DNA of 32,873 bases from Marinilabiliaceae bacterium. GTDB lineage: Bacteria > Bacteroidota > Bacteroidia > Bacteroidales > Marinilabiliaceae. The stretch spans positions 1-32,873 of the forward strand of contig JAEINY010000048.1 in NCBI GenBank assembly GCA_016342595.1, given 5' to 3'. The notes under the pieces are model-generated. The model had not been told where the DNA came from. It ran no database searches and saw only the letters and a program-made list of their open reading frames with translations. Positions 18,408 through 26,138 of the stretch are shown here, in pieces. The stretch's first letter is position 1. Each line of letters starts with the position of its first letter. Made by a program: the position numbers and the translations under genes.

Positions 18408-19871
18408 ATGCGATTAGCTTACCCCATTATATTTTTCATTCTTTTTTTTTGTTCATTTCTCGTATCCGGACAAAGTCTGATGCAAACCATTGAAAAAACA
18501 GAAAAAGCTGTTTTTGAAATCACCGGATACAACAACAGCGGTGCACAAACCGGAACAAGTTCCGGTTTTTTTATTAGTTCAGACGGGCTGGCTATCACTG
18601 TAGGCGCCATTCTTGAAAAGTCTGATTCAGCAATAATCACTACCAGAAATGGACGTGATTATAAGATAGAGCGCATTATAGCCACGCATCCACACAGCAA
18701 CTTGACTTTAGTTAAAGTTCAGCAAACACGACAAAAGGACTTTTCATACCTGATACCAGCTAAACAATCATTCAAAGAATTCGAAGAATTACTAATCTTC
18801 ACGCATGAGCAAGAAACAGAACAAGGCACCTCATTGGCTCGGATGAGTGAAATCAATTACTTCCCGTTTATTACTCGATGTGGAATAATCAATGCTCCCT
18901 ATGGAACAATGTCGCACGGCGCACCGGTCATTAATCAGAAAGGCGAACTAACCGGTATCCTCAACGGCCTCTCCAATGACCCCCAAAAAATAGTCTACAA
19001 TTCTCATTTACTAAATGACACCAGCTGGCTCACCATCAATAAACGAACCAGTGAATTACAGTTTTACCCTGAAAAAAACATTCACCTGAACAGCAACCTG
19101 AGCCAGTCGGTCATTCAATATTTGACCGGGCAATATATGGAATCGGCTAAAACCATCAGTCGCCACCTCAAGAGCTGTCCGAATGATGCCGCAGCTTATA
19201 GCCTCAGAGCCATTTCCCGCTTTCGGTATAAAAATTCGGTTGGTAGCCGTGAGGATTTTCAAACGGCCATTTCTAAAAATGCGGATTGTCACTATGCCTT
19301 TTACTTTAAAGCATTAATAAACCTGGACACCAACAATCCAAAGGAAGCACAGGTCAACCTGGATTTATGCTTATCCCGGATGCCGACCTTTACACCGGCC
19401 ATTGTAGAAGCGACGAAACTAAAATTCAATCAGAACAAGGACACCCGTTGGGCCATGGAGCAATATTCTAAAGCCGTTGATAACGACTCCCTGTATGCCG
19501 ATGCCTATTACGAACGTGCCCGTTTGGTTCTGCAGTATTTCAACAACACAGAATTAGCCAGCAGTGACATCAATCAGGCCATCTATTTAAATCCCAATTT
19601 GGCTGGCGTCTATTCCATACGGGGCACTATCAAGTTTTCCAACGAAGATTTTTTGGATGCCATCAATGATTTTAACAAAGCTTTGGAAAAAGATCCTGAA
19701 GATGTGTATGCCTATTTCAACCGGGCAGTGGCACAATACAACATCGGGTTGAAAGAAAATGCCTGCAAAGATTGGCAGAAAGCGGGGGAATTGGGCAATT
19801 ACAAGGCATTCAGATACATTTCCCGTTACTGCAATGAAGTGAGACGCGGATATTATAACAATCACCCGTAA
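18408..19871 (+). CDS. Secreted protein with inactive trypsin-like (HtrA-type) domain and TPR repeats
   Basis: 487 residues. A Sec signal peptide (1-21, ending VSGQS) is followed by a trypsin-like domain (about 25-200) of the HtrA type: GTSSGFFISSDGLAITVGAIL matches GSGxII..DGyilTNxHVV, HSNLTLVKV matches the Asp motif, and GTMSHGAPVINQKGELTGI matches the GNSGGP region. The catalytic His position is Ala67 and the Asp position Asn98; Ser169 remains but its oxyanion loop is altered. From about 215 there are TPR-like repeats (AAAYSLRAISRFRYKN, ADAYYERARLVLQYF, AGVYSIRGTIKFSNEDF, VYAYFNRAVAQYNIGLKENA). It is therefore probably a periplasmic scaffold or substrate-binding protein, not a protease. 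Monocistronic as far as can be seen. Confidence 0.82.
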   Translation: MRLAYPIIFFILFFCSFLVSGQSLMQTIEKTEKAVFEITGYNNSGAQTGTSSGFFISSDGLAITVGAILEKSDSAIITTRNGRDYKIERIIATHPHSNLTLVKVQQTRQKDFSYLIPAKQSFKEFEELLIFTHEQETEQGTSLARMSEINYFPFITRCGIINAPYGTMSHGAPVINQKGELTGILNGLSNDPQKIVYNSHLLNDTSWLTINKRTSELQFYPEKNIHLNSNLSQSVIQYLTGQYMESAKTISRHLKSCPNDAAAYSLRAISRFRYKNSVGSREDFQTAISKNADCHYAFYFKALINLDTNNPKEAQVNLDLCLSRMPTFTPAIVEATKLKFNQNKDTRWAMEQYSKAVDNDSLYADAYYERARLVLQYFNNTELASSDINQAIYLNPNLAGVYSIRGTIKFSNEDFLDAINDFNKALEKDPEDVYAYFNRAVAQYNIGLKENACKDWQKAGELGNYKAFRYISRYCNEVRRGYYNNHP

Positions 19872-19901
19872 TTGACTCCAGAACTTTTTTCATTTATCAA
19901 C

Positions 19902-19939
19902 TATTAGTTCTTACAATAACAAACATGGGTGAACTAATA
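19902..19939. repeat. Inverted repeat at the 3' end of the broken zinc-ribbon gene
   Basis: Perfect 9-base arms TATTAGTTC and GAACTAATA separated by 20 bases. The stop codon that now ends the broken zinc-ribbon frame lies in the loop. There is no T tract. It may be chance, a weak hairpin, or the scar of the event that removed the zinc-ribbon 3' end. Confidence 0.4.
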
Positions 19940-20204
19940 TCAAAATTGGAAATCTAACCTCGGAACGTGTTCTATTAACCGTTTGCTTCAATTCCTGGAG
20001 CATCTCCTTCCGCTCATAAGTTTTCTTACAATGCTAACAATGCGCTACCCCTTTCTTCGATAGGAAATAACAGTATCCAAAAGATGTGGGCATAGCGTCC
20101 AAAACAGAGTCATACATATGCTCTTTTTCACCGCAAGAAGGGCAACTCACACGAGATAGCTGTTCTGTTTTAAGATGTGTCCCACGGGCTCCATAAATAA
20201 TCAT
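19911..20204 (-). pseudogene. Broken zinc-ribbon protein gene with in-frame amber codon
   Basis: From an ATG at 20204 the minus strand reads MIIYGARGTHLKTEQ, then VSCPSCGEKE (first zinc knuckle C21-x2-C24), then SKKGVAHC ending at Cys56. A TAG follows at 20036-20034, and the frame resumes with HCKKTYERKEM and continues to a TAA at 19913-19911. The second knuckle is thus C-stop-H-C; a CAG-to-TAG change would explain it. Intact Bacteroidota homologues have the form MIIYG..CPxCG..FPLGKKG..CxHCK and end with a membrane helix after a TPIW-like stretch. Here SEVRFPI is followed by an unrelated short tail, so the C terminus also seems lost or frameshifted. It lies just downstream of the GDYXXLXY gene on the same strand. 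Confidence 0.72.
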
Positions 20205-20288
20205 AGTCTACAAGTATTAAGTTATTATCCACTCCATCTAATATTACTAAGTCAGAGTGACATTTTACAAATTGATTTTAACAAATTA

Positions 20289-20873
20289 TTATTCTCGTTC
20301 TTCCATCATTTGCTCTACCCAATCTTTTAGGGGTACCTCATTAACCATCACTTCTTTTAACCTGGCTTCTCCATCCTGAATACTAACAATTGCATAAGCC
20401 ACCTGCGAACGATCCTGTGCCAACTCACGAACAGCCACTTCTGCTTCAAAGGCTTTGGACTCCTCCATGTAATACTTGTCAAACGGGAAATGCAAGCGAA
20501 CATTCGCTCCATTTTCATCTTTTCCGGCATATCGGACCGTGGTTTTAAAGTAATCAGACGAATCATCCGGCTGCTTTTTACTAATGGATTCAATTTCGGC
20601 AAAACCTTCTGAATCAGCTAACACCTTCACGTATACATATTCATCTTTATACCAAACGACATCGGCCGTTGAAATTTGCTCATCCACATCAAATGCCAGA
20701 GTAACATATTTACCACGAAAGGGATCCACCGGGTCAATGGGAGCAGTTTTAAACCGAAACACCTTACCATCATTTAAAACCGACTCACTTTTCCAAATCA
20801 TACTGGCGGGCACCCATAATTGAACTAATGCGACAACTAAAAACAGAAACGGAAGTATATATTTCTTATCCAT
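20289..20873 (-). CDS. GDYXXLXY family protein
   Basis: About 194 residues from the ATG at 20873 (MDKKYILPFLF). One N-terminal membrane helix (about 5-22) is followed by a periplasmic domain carrying the family signature in the form DPFRGKYVTLAFD (usual G-[DR]-Y-xx-L-x-Y), and later RLHFPFDKYYMEE. Function is unknown. The start overlaps the stop of the DUF2157 gene by 8 bases (ATGGATAA), implying translational coupling; an AAAGAAAGA ribosome site precedes it. An upstream alternative start at 20912 would extend far into the DUF2157 gene and is less likely. In many genomes the two families are neighbours, so they probably act together. Confidence 0.82.
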   Translation of the reverse strand: MDKKYILPFLFLVVALVQLWVPASMIWKSESVLNDGKVFRFKTAPIDPVDPFRGKYVTLAFDVDEQISTADVVWYKDEYVYVKVLADSEGFAEIESISKKQPDDSSDYFKTTVRYAGKDENGANVRLHFPFDKYYMEESKAFEAEVAVRELAQDRSQVAYAIVSIQDGEARLKEVMVNEVPLKDWVEQMMEERE

Positions 20874-22158
20874 GATTCTTTCTTTTTTTAAGCATTCGCA
20901 AATTGGCAACAAAAAATCCGATCCCGACAGTTATGAACAACAAACCTCTTAACACAAAGCTGATATCGGCATCAAAGAAACGGCAAACGACCAATGCAGT
21001 GAGAATGAGCAGACCGTAGTTTAGTAGTCCCAGATGATTTTCACGCGTACCATAACTAATGTAGTATAAGCCGATCATTAGTATAACAAGATTTACCAGT
21101 ACTAGTGGGATGATCGCTGTAAAATGGCCTATCAGAAACAAAACTGCAAAAACGACAAACACAATTTCCATCGGATTTCCTAGCAACTGTTTTTTCAGTT
21201 GGTATTTTCGAACTAATAAAAACATGGCGCCGGCAGTAAGTGCTGTAAAAACTATGAACTCGGGGGAAGATACTGAATAAGATAAAGCCCGTTCCTCGCC
21301 AAAGATATCGACCCATACCCCATCAAAACTTGTTATCAATAAGAGAACCAAGGTCCCCAATGAACCGATTATTAAGAAGGCATTAGTACGACGCTTAATC
21401 GATGTAAAAAGTAAGAATTGCCCCAATACATTGAAGATGCCAAATAAACTCATATAAGCTGGAAATAACCACTGTTCTTCCGATTTGCCAAATATCCCCA
21501 ACGATATGGTAACAGATAACACCACAAACCAATTGTGAAAGATCGCAAAATTACCTTCGGATGGCGTCCGCAATAGATTAATATAATAAGGAATTATGCC
21601 AGCCAATAGCAGCCAATAAAAATGACCCGATACCAACCCATGTGACCAATACTCCGTTTCACAAACAAACCAGGTAATACCGCCCACATAAAGTAACGAC
21701 ACCATGGATGAATGCAACAGATATACCACAGGAAGCCCTAACAAGGACCACGTTAACAAGAATGAACTCAAGTTACCGGGAATGTGATAGATTTGACTCA
21801 CCAACGAAATACAGGCGCCAATGGCAAAAAATAAAAAGGTAGCTGCACTTTCTCGCCATGCCACACTATCCCGCTTTTTAAGGATGACATAAACAGCAAT
21901 CAACTGCCCGGTCACTAAGAGTGAAAAAGCCAAGGTCGTCTTCAATAAGCGCCCCAAGTCATCCCAGTTATGAGCAATGATTAAGATAATACCCAATCCG
22001 ACCAGACAAGCACCTAACACTCCGAATACTGTTAATAAGCGATTTCCGGAATTCACTTCCTTTTGAGTATAGTACTGCTTAATACTTGTGGCAATATCTG
22101 GTGTAATCACTGAAGCGTGCTCCAACTCCGCCAAGTCTCTTAAAAGTTGTTTCTTCAT
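20866..22158 (-). CDS. DUF2157 domain-containing membrane protein
   Basis: About 430 residues from the ATG at 22158 (MKKQLLRDLAEL); a TTG at 22185 would add nine residues and is less likely. The N-terminal soluble part (about 1-40, with EHASVITPDIATSIKQYY) is the characteristic DUF2157 start. It is followed by GNRLLTVFGVLGACLVGLGIILIIAHNWDDLGR, then about 12 further hydrophobic helices, ending in a basic tail. The biochemical role is unknown. It forms a two-gene operon with the overlapping GDYXXLXY gene. Confidence 0.83.
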   Translation of the reverse strand: MKKQLLRDLAELEHASVITPDIATSIKQYYTQKEVNSGNRLLTVFGVLGACLVGLGIILIIAHNWDDLGRLLKTTLAFSLLVTGQLIAVYVILKKRDSVAWRESAATFLFFAIGACISLVSQIYHIPGNLSSFLLTWSLLGLPVVYLLHSSMVSLLYVGGITWFVCETEYWSHGLVSGHFYWLLLAGIIPYYINLLRTPSEGNFAIFHNWFVVLSVTISLGIFGKSEEQWLFPAYMSLFGIFNVLGQFLLFTSIKRRTNAFLIIGSLGTLVLLLITSFDGVWVDIFGEERALSYSVSSPEFIVFTALTAGAMFLLVRKYQLKKQLLGNPMEIVFVVFAVLFLIGHFTAIIPLVLVNLVILMIGLYYISYGTRENHLGLLNYGLLILTALVVCRFFDADISFVLRGLLFITVGIGFFVANLRMLKKRKNHG

Positions 22159-22185
22159 ATTTCGGGTTTTGAATGACAAGCACAA

Positions 22186-22748
22186 AAAAGCAGAACAGTT
22201 GAGAAGTAAATGAAAAGGCGTTTCATAGGCAATGGGTTAAAGTTGAATTAATACATAATTATAGTGAAAATAATTAATAACCTGAAAATGAAATCCATTT
22301 TAGAGTAATTCGTTCACCATAGCCCAGGCCAATCAGTATAAAAGTCACTTTTCTTGTCATTAACCAATAACTTAAATGATGCATTATTTATAAAGGAGAA
22401 ATGTTTTAACTTGAGTTAATGACCCAATACTGGAATATACAAGAAACCTTTTTTAAGAAAATTTGGCGGCACCTGTATCATGCAACGCATAATCGTTAGG
22501 CTGATTCTTAAAGTTAAATACCTAGAACACTATAAAACGGGGAAAAACCTAAACACTACCAATAATTCCATTTATCGATCGTTGGCAGATAAAATTCTTA
22601 TAATTATTTAAATTGTAATTAAGGGTTGAACTCCTCCAGAGTTCATGATTACGCATTGTTGAAACCACGGGTTTCACCCGTGGCTATTGTTGTTTAATCC
22701 CTTCGGGATTGTTATGCAGCAAGGAAATCGCAAACCAAAGTCTTTATC
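22186..22748. other. 563-base non-coding stretch with palindromes at its end
   Basis: AT-rich spacer between the DUF2157 gene (minus) and the 3' end of the SDR gene. The first 440 bases contain only very short frames (for example 26 and 43 codons on the plus strand near 22419 and 22481), without recognisable protein signatures. The last part holds the triple palindrome at 22627-22710. It probably includes the DUF2157 promoter, which I could not match to a consensus. Confidence 0.5.
22627..22710. repeat. Three consecutive palindromes, REP/BIME-like extragenic element
   Basis: Three hairpins in 84 bases. TGAACTC/GAGTTCA has arms at 22627-22633 and 22639-22645. CCACGGG/CCCGTGG has arms at 22665-22671 and 22677-22683 with a TTTCA loop. 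AATCCC/GGGATT has arms at 22696-22701 and 22705-22710 with a TTC loop. All stems are perfect. The second is much more GC-rich than the surroundings. Such clusters are typical of repetitive extragenic palindromes mobilised by RAYT (IS200-like) transposases. None is in the window, and only one copy of this cluster was seen here. Confidence 0.6.
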
Positions 22749-23543
22749 TCATTGTGTATACAATTTCAACAAATCCGGATGGATAAAGTTATACCCTAAT
22801 TCTGTTTTCAATTTAGTATTACTAACAATCTTAAACGACCCCGGATGCAATTCATCAAACAAAGGGGGCTCTTCATCTATTGACTCACAAGCTGCCTTAT
22901 AAAAATCTCGTTTGCTTGGATGTGTATCCGCCACACCATTATATATTTCGCCCCAGGCTTCTTTTTCCAGTATGGTATCAATAATGCCGACACAGTCATC
23001 CCGATGAATCATATTAACAGGTGTTTCAGGGCCCATCACTTTATAGGCAGACATAACGAACCGACAAGGCTGACGATCATAGCCAATCAACCCCCCAAAA
23101 CGAATCACAGTGGTTTCAAAAGAAGAACCATCCAGGAAAACCTGCTCAATACCGACCAAAGGTTTAGTTGTATCAGCCATGCCTTCCTCTACTTCACCAT
23201 GGAAATTAGGATACACTGAAGTGGTACTTACCAGGATGACTTTTTTCACCGGCGAAGCTTCGATTGCTTTTATAAATGGAATGTACAACGCCCCTTCTCG
23301 CATCCCTTTACTAGGTGGAATATTCACCACCAAATATTCACTTTTCAAAAATTCAGACAAACCATCAGGCAGGGTAACTTCACCTAATTTAATCTGATAG
23401 GCTTCAATGCCTTTCATCCTTAAAGCCCATAATTTAGAACTGGTTGTTGTAGCGCCTTTTACTTGCCAGTTTTTCTCCATGAGAAAATCAGCTAACGGCT
23501 CACCTAACCAGCCGCAACCCAATATACTAATGGTTTTTCCCAT
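22749..23543 (-). CDS. SDR-type NAD(P)-dependent epimerase/dehydratase (YeeZ-like)
   Basis: 264 residues with an N-terminal Rossmann motif ISILGCGWLGEPLADFL (GxGWLG form typical of the YeeZ-like atypical extended SDRs). VVNIPPSKGM follows and then the active-site region VILVSTTSVYPNFHGEV, in which the YxxxK motif is not obvious (SVYPN, with no K four residues later). The C-terminal part has the substrate-domain pattern MIHRDDCVGIIDTIL and YNGVADTHPSKRDFY. Substrate unknown, probably a nucleotide-linked sugar or a damaged metabolite. Convergent with nothing, preceded by a 93-base spacer. Confidence 0.8.
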   Translation of the reverse strand: MGKTISILGCGWLGEPLADFLMEKNWQVKGATTTSSKLWALRMKGIEAYQIKLGEVTLPDGLSEFLKSEYLVVNIPPSKGMREGALYIPFIKAIEASPVKKVILVSTTSVYPNFHGEVEEGMADTTKPLVGIEQVFLDGSSFETTVIRFGGLIGYDRQPCRFVMSAYKVMGPETPVNMIHRDDCVGIIDTILEKEAWGEIYNGVADTHPSKRDFYKAACESIDEEPPLFDELHPGSFKIVSNTKLKTELGYNFIHPDLLKLYTQ

Positions 23544-23636
23544 AATCGTTTTACATTTAATATGAATTAAACAACCTTATAAGTGAATGGTTTGATGATC
23601 ATTCAAAAACATCCAAAAGATACTTAAAAAAGCACA

Positions 23637-24209
23637 TCATTCAATGCTGATATCATATTTATCCAATAAACCCGCAATGCCTGTCAAGCTAAATTTTGCT
23701 TTTTTCACTTGATTATTAGCTGGGTCAATCGAATAATTAAGGGCCGTTTTCAAATCAGCCTTTTCCAATACAGTACGATTAAAGACTGCTCCATTTAAAT
23801 CACAATGACCAAACCGGGCTTGACTCAAATCACATTCCGAAAAATCAACTTCCAACAACTGACAACTCTTAAAAAAAATCTTTTTCAGTTTTAACTGATA
23901 AAAGGAGGCATAATTAAGGATGCAATTATCAAACTGAAACGACAATAAAAAGGAATGGCAATCATCAAATTGCAATCCCAGTAATTTGCAGTTCTTAAAT
24001 ATCACATCCCTAAAAGCAGTATCCTTAATAACCGCATTGGCCATATCACAATCTATGAATTGACATTCGGAAAAGGTATTGTTTGATAAATCAGTATTTG
24101 AAAAATGGCAATTTATAAAGGTACAATTATCATATTCTCCAGGTGGAAATACTCTATTACAATAGTCTTCGCCCTGAAAATCCTGATCGAGAAATGTATT
24201 TTTACTCAT
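23637..24209 (-). CDS. Pentapeptide-repeat protein
   Basis: 190 residues from the ATG at 24209 (MSKNTFLDQDF). The preceding TTG at 24227 overlaps the HD-gene remnant and is rejected. Nearly the whole protein is a right-handed quadrilateral beta-helix of pentapeptides of the A(D/N)LXX type in its Cys/Phe-rich variant (TFINCHFSNTDLSNNTFSEC, RFGHCDLNGAVFNRTVLEKADLK). It closes with TGIAGLLDKYDISIE, a C-terminal helix seen in Qnr/YjbI-like members. Such proteins mimic DNA or act as scaffolds; quinolone protection cannot be assumed. It is the first intact gene after the HD remnant. Confidence 0.88.
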   Translation of the reverse strand: MSKNTFLDQDFQGEDYCNRVFPPGEYDNCTFINCHFSNTDLSNNTFSECQFIDCDMANAVIKDTAFRDVIFKNCKLLGLQFDDCHSFLLSFQFDNCILNYASFYQLKLKKIFFKSCQLLEVDFSECDLSQARFGHCDLNGAVFNRTVLEKADLKTALNYSIDPANNQVKKAKFSLTGIAGLLDKYDISIE

Positions 24210-24223
24210 GAATTTGTTATCTA

Positions 24224-24370
24224 TCAATTATTGGCTAATAAAATATTGTTGATTAAAGCCAATACACCATCAGCGACCGCCTTACCGAACAAACGCTCCA
24301 ACTCCGCGTAACTCGTCGGTGTATCTTCTATGACATCATGAAGAATCACCACCTGATCATACTTCAATCC
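24224..24370 (-). pseudogene. Remnant of an HD-domain phosphohydrolase (RelA/SpoT-like HD)
   Basis: On the minus strand a frame of 48 codons from 24370 to a TGA at 24224 reads through KYDQVVILHDVIEDTPTSY, then ELERLFGKAVADGVLAL. This is the core ILHDVIEDT...FG..VA.LV.ALT signature of HD hydrolases of the (p)ppGpp-hydrolase type. The stop codon directly before GGA, and the MBL gene ending at 24364, show that the N-terminal part (with the HPxxV and first His motifs) is gone. The frame ends right after VLALINNILLANN instead of continuing into the usual T-K-R helix. It has no plausible start of its own. It is a decayed gene fragment between the MBL gene and the pentapeptide gene. Confidence 0.68.
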
Positions 24371-25080
24371 TTATCAGTTTTAAAAGACACAAATTTATTA
24401 TATTCCAGCTCTAGTTCAGCCCTTTTTATAACATTTCCGTGACCGGGTAAAAAATAATGACACGGCGTAGCTAACAGCTTACTCCAACTATCCAGTAATT
24501 TATTGATGTCATCGGCGTAAGGTGGCATAATATGAGATTGGTCCAAGCCAGAAAGCGTATCGCCAACAATTGCTACTTCATCATTGACAACGATGCATAT
24601 AGATCCTTTAGTATGGCCTGGTGTGATAATAACACGAATGGCAGGCTCCACCTCCCACTCATGCGATAATGATTTATAGGCGCGTACCGGCGGATACTCA
24701 AATCCCTTCCCAGACATCTGTCTTCCTAAATCAGATACCCAGCCGGTCAATAAATTTGTACCTTCCGGTAAAGGTGTAAAACCGTGCTTGAGAAAGCGTA
24801 CTTCAGGTTTACCAACCACTACCTTTATGCCGAGCTCTTTCTTTAGCTCTGCAGCACCGCCGCTATGGTCATAATGAGTATGTGTCAATAACAACCACTG
24901 GGCCAACTTACCTGTTTCTGATTGGAGATTCAATATTGACTTCAGAACTGTTTTTATATAGCTGTTCCGCCCCGAATCAATCAAATATAACTGATCGCTT
25001 GCTTCCACCACAAACGCATTACTGCGTTCTTTAAGAATATGATGAATTCGGTAACCATTTGTCAAATCCAGTGTTTTCAT
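24364..25080 (-). CDS. MBL-fold metallo-hydrolase
   Basis: About 238 residues from the ATG at 25080 (MKTLDLTNGYRIH); the upstream ATG at 25140 would add 20 hydrophobic residues without signal cleavage features and is a less likely start. The metal-binding motif TH-T-H-Y-D-H (in LLTHTHYDHSGGAAELK) supplies the HxHxDH ligands. PGHTKGSICIVV gives the next His, VAIVGDTL gives the bridging Asp, and FLPGHGNVIKRAE gives the last His, so the dinuclear zinc site looks complete. Glyoxalase II-like small-molecule hydrolases are the closest type. The substrate is unknown. Confidence 0.85.
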   Translation of the reverse strand: MKTLDLTNGYRIHHILKERSNAFVVEASDQLYLIDSGRNSYIKTVLKSILNLQSETGKLAQWLLLTHTHYDHSGGAAELKKELGIKVVVGKPEVRFLKHGFTPLPEGTNLLTGWVSDLGRQMSGKGFEYPPVRAYKSLSHEWEVEPAIRVIITPGHTKGSICIVVNDEVAIVGDTLSGLDQSHIMPPYADDINKLLDSWSKLLATPCHYFLPGHGNVIKRAELELEYNKFVSFKTDKD

Positions 25081-25205
25081 GGCGTGTAAGAAATTATGAA
25101 ACACTATTAAAGCCCTTAATTTAAAAAAAATTGAGACCATTTAAAAGTGATCTTGATTTTAGTTAAAATAATTAGTAAGTTAATAGTTCCAAAACAGATG
25201 AAGCT

Positions 25206-26111
25206 ATGTTTAGGTTTGCCATTGAAACGTACGAAGAATTAAGGGATGGAGTAGTCAGAAATTTCCAGGAGCAGTTTAACTACATCACTCATCAGACTGA
25301 AGTTCCTGAAACGATAGATATTTCGGTTCATGAAATTCGCAAGAGCTTTAAGCGCATTAGAGCCATATTACGATTAATACGCTGGGATATCGGAGAGGAA
25401 TTGTACCATAGCGAAAATGGTAAATTCAGAGATTTATCCCGCTCACTCTCCAGTCTAAGGGATTATCATGTCATCATTTGCGACCTGGCTGATCGCTTTG
25501 AAGCCGAAGAACTCCTGATACCTGAAAGCCGCTTCATCCAGTTCATCAACCACCTGAATGATAAAAAAGAACTGGAATACCAGCACCTTATCAATACAAA
25601 GGTGATGGACACCATTCGAAACACACTTAAACAATCATATGTGGATGTGCAATTATATGACCTCAGGCGGTTGGGGCCCCATACCATTGAAAAGGGTGTT
25701 AAACGCATCTATCAAAATTGCCTGAAGCACATCGAAAAAGCACAAAATGAATTAACAGATACAGCCTTGCACAACCTGCGTAAAGGCACGAAATACTTAT
25801 TGTACCAAATGCAATTGGTAGAAGAAGTGTGGCCCGACTATTTCAATAACTACTCTAAAGCCTTAAAAGAAGCCACTGACTTAATCGGAGATGACCACAA
25901 TCTGGTTGAAGAAATCATCATCATCAATTCGATGCCCGAGAGTTTATTGCCACCGGCAGACAAGAAAAAATTAACTGATGCACTCAATATGGAACGCCAA
26001 CACCTACATGAAGAAACCTGGCAACTAATGGGTAAAATTTTCACCGAAGACCCGGATTCGTTCATCAAACGGGTGAATAGTTATTGGTTATTGGGGCGGC
26101 AGACAGGATGA
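25206..26111 (+). CDS. CHAD domain-containing protein
   Basis: 301 residues, all helical. The conserved His helices of the CHAD domain are visible: VHEIRKSFKRIRAILRLIR (about residues 42-60), LRDYHVIICDLADRF and TALHNLRKGTKYLLYQM. These basic/histidine-rich helices bind polyphosphate in characterised CHAD proteins, so polyphosphate binding is the best-supported role. No CYTH/triphosphate tunnel partner is fused or adjacent in this window. Preceded by 65 bases after the divergent MBL gene and convergent with the ATP-grasp gene. Confidence 0.88.
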   Translation: MFRFAIETYEELRDGVVRNFQEQFNYITHQTEVPETIDISVHEIRKSFKRIRAILRLIRWDIGEELYHSENGKFRDLSRSLSSLRDYHVIICDLADRFEAEELLIPESRFIQFINHLNDKKELEYQHLINTKVMDTIRNTLKQSYVDVQLYDLRRLGPHTIEKGVKRIYQNCLKHIEKAQNELTDTALHNLRKGTKYLLYQMQLVEEVWPDYFNNYSKALKEATDLIGDDHNLVEEIIIINSMPESLLPPADKKKLTDALNMERQHLHEETWQLMGKIFTEDPDSFIKRVNSYWLLGRQTG

Positions 26112-26138
26112 AAAAAAGCGGGACTTACCCGCTATTTT
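26111..26138. terminator. Bidirectional intrinsic terminator between CHAD gene and ATP-grasp gene
   Basis: Stem AGCGGG/CCCGCT (26117-26122 and 26128-26133) with a 5-base loop. A run of seven A on the left and ATTTTT on the right give a U tract in both directions. It overlaps the CHAD stop and lies next to the stop of the convergent gene at 26138. Confidence 0.82.

Noticed and set aside
22419..22611. Short plus-strand frames of 26 and 43 codons in the 22.2-22.7 kb spacer
   Set aside because: No ribosome sites, no family resemblance, length expected by chance in AT-rich DNA.
24210..24227. TTG start six residues upstream for the pentapeptide protein
   Set aside because: It overlaps the HD remnant and uses a rare start; the ATG at 24209 is simpler.
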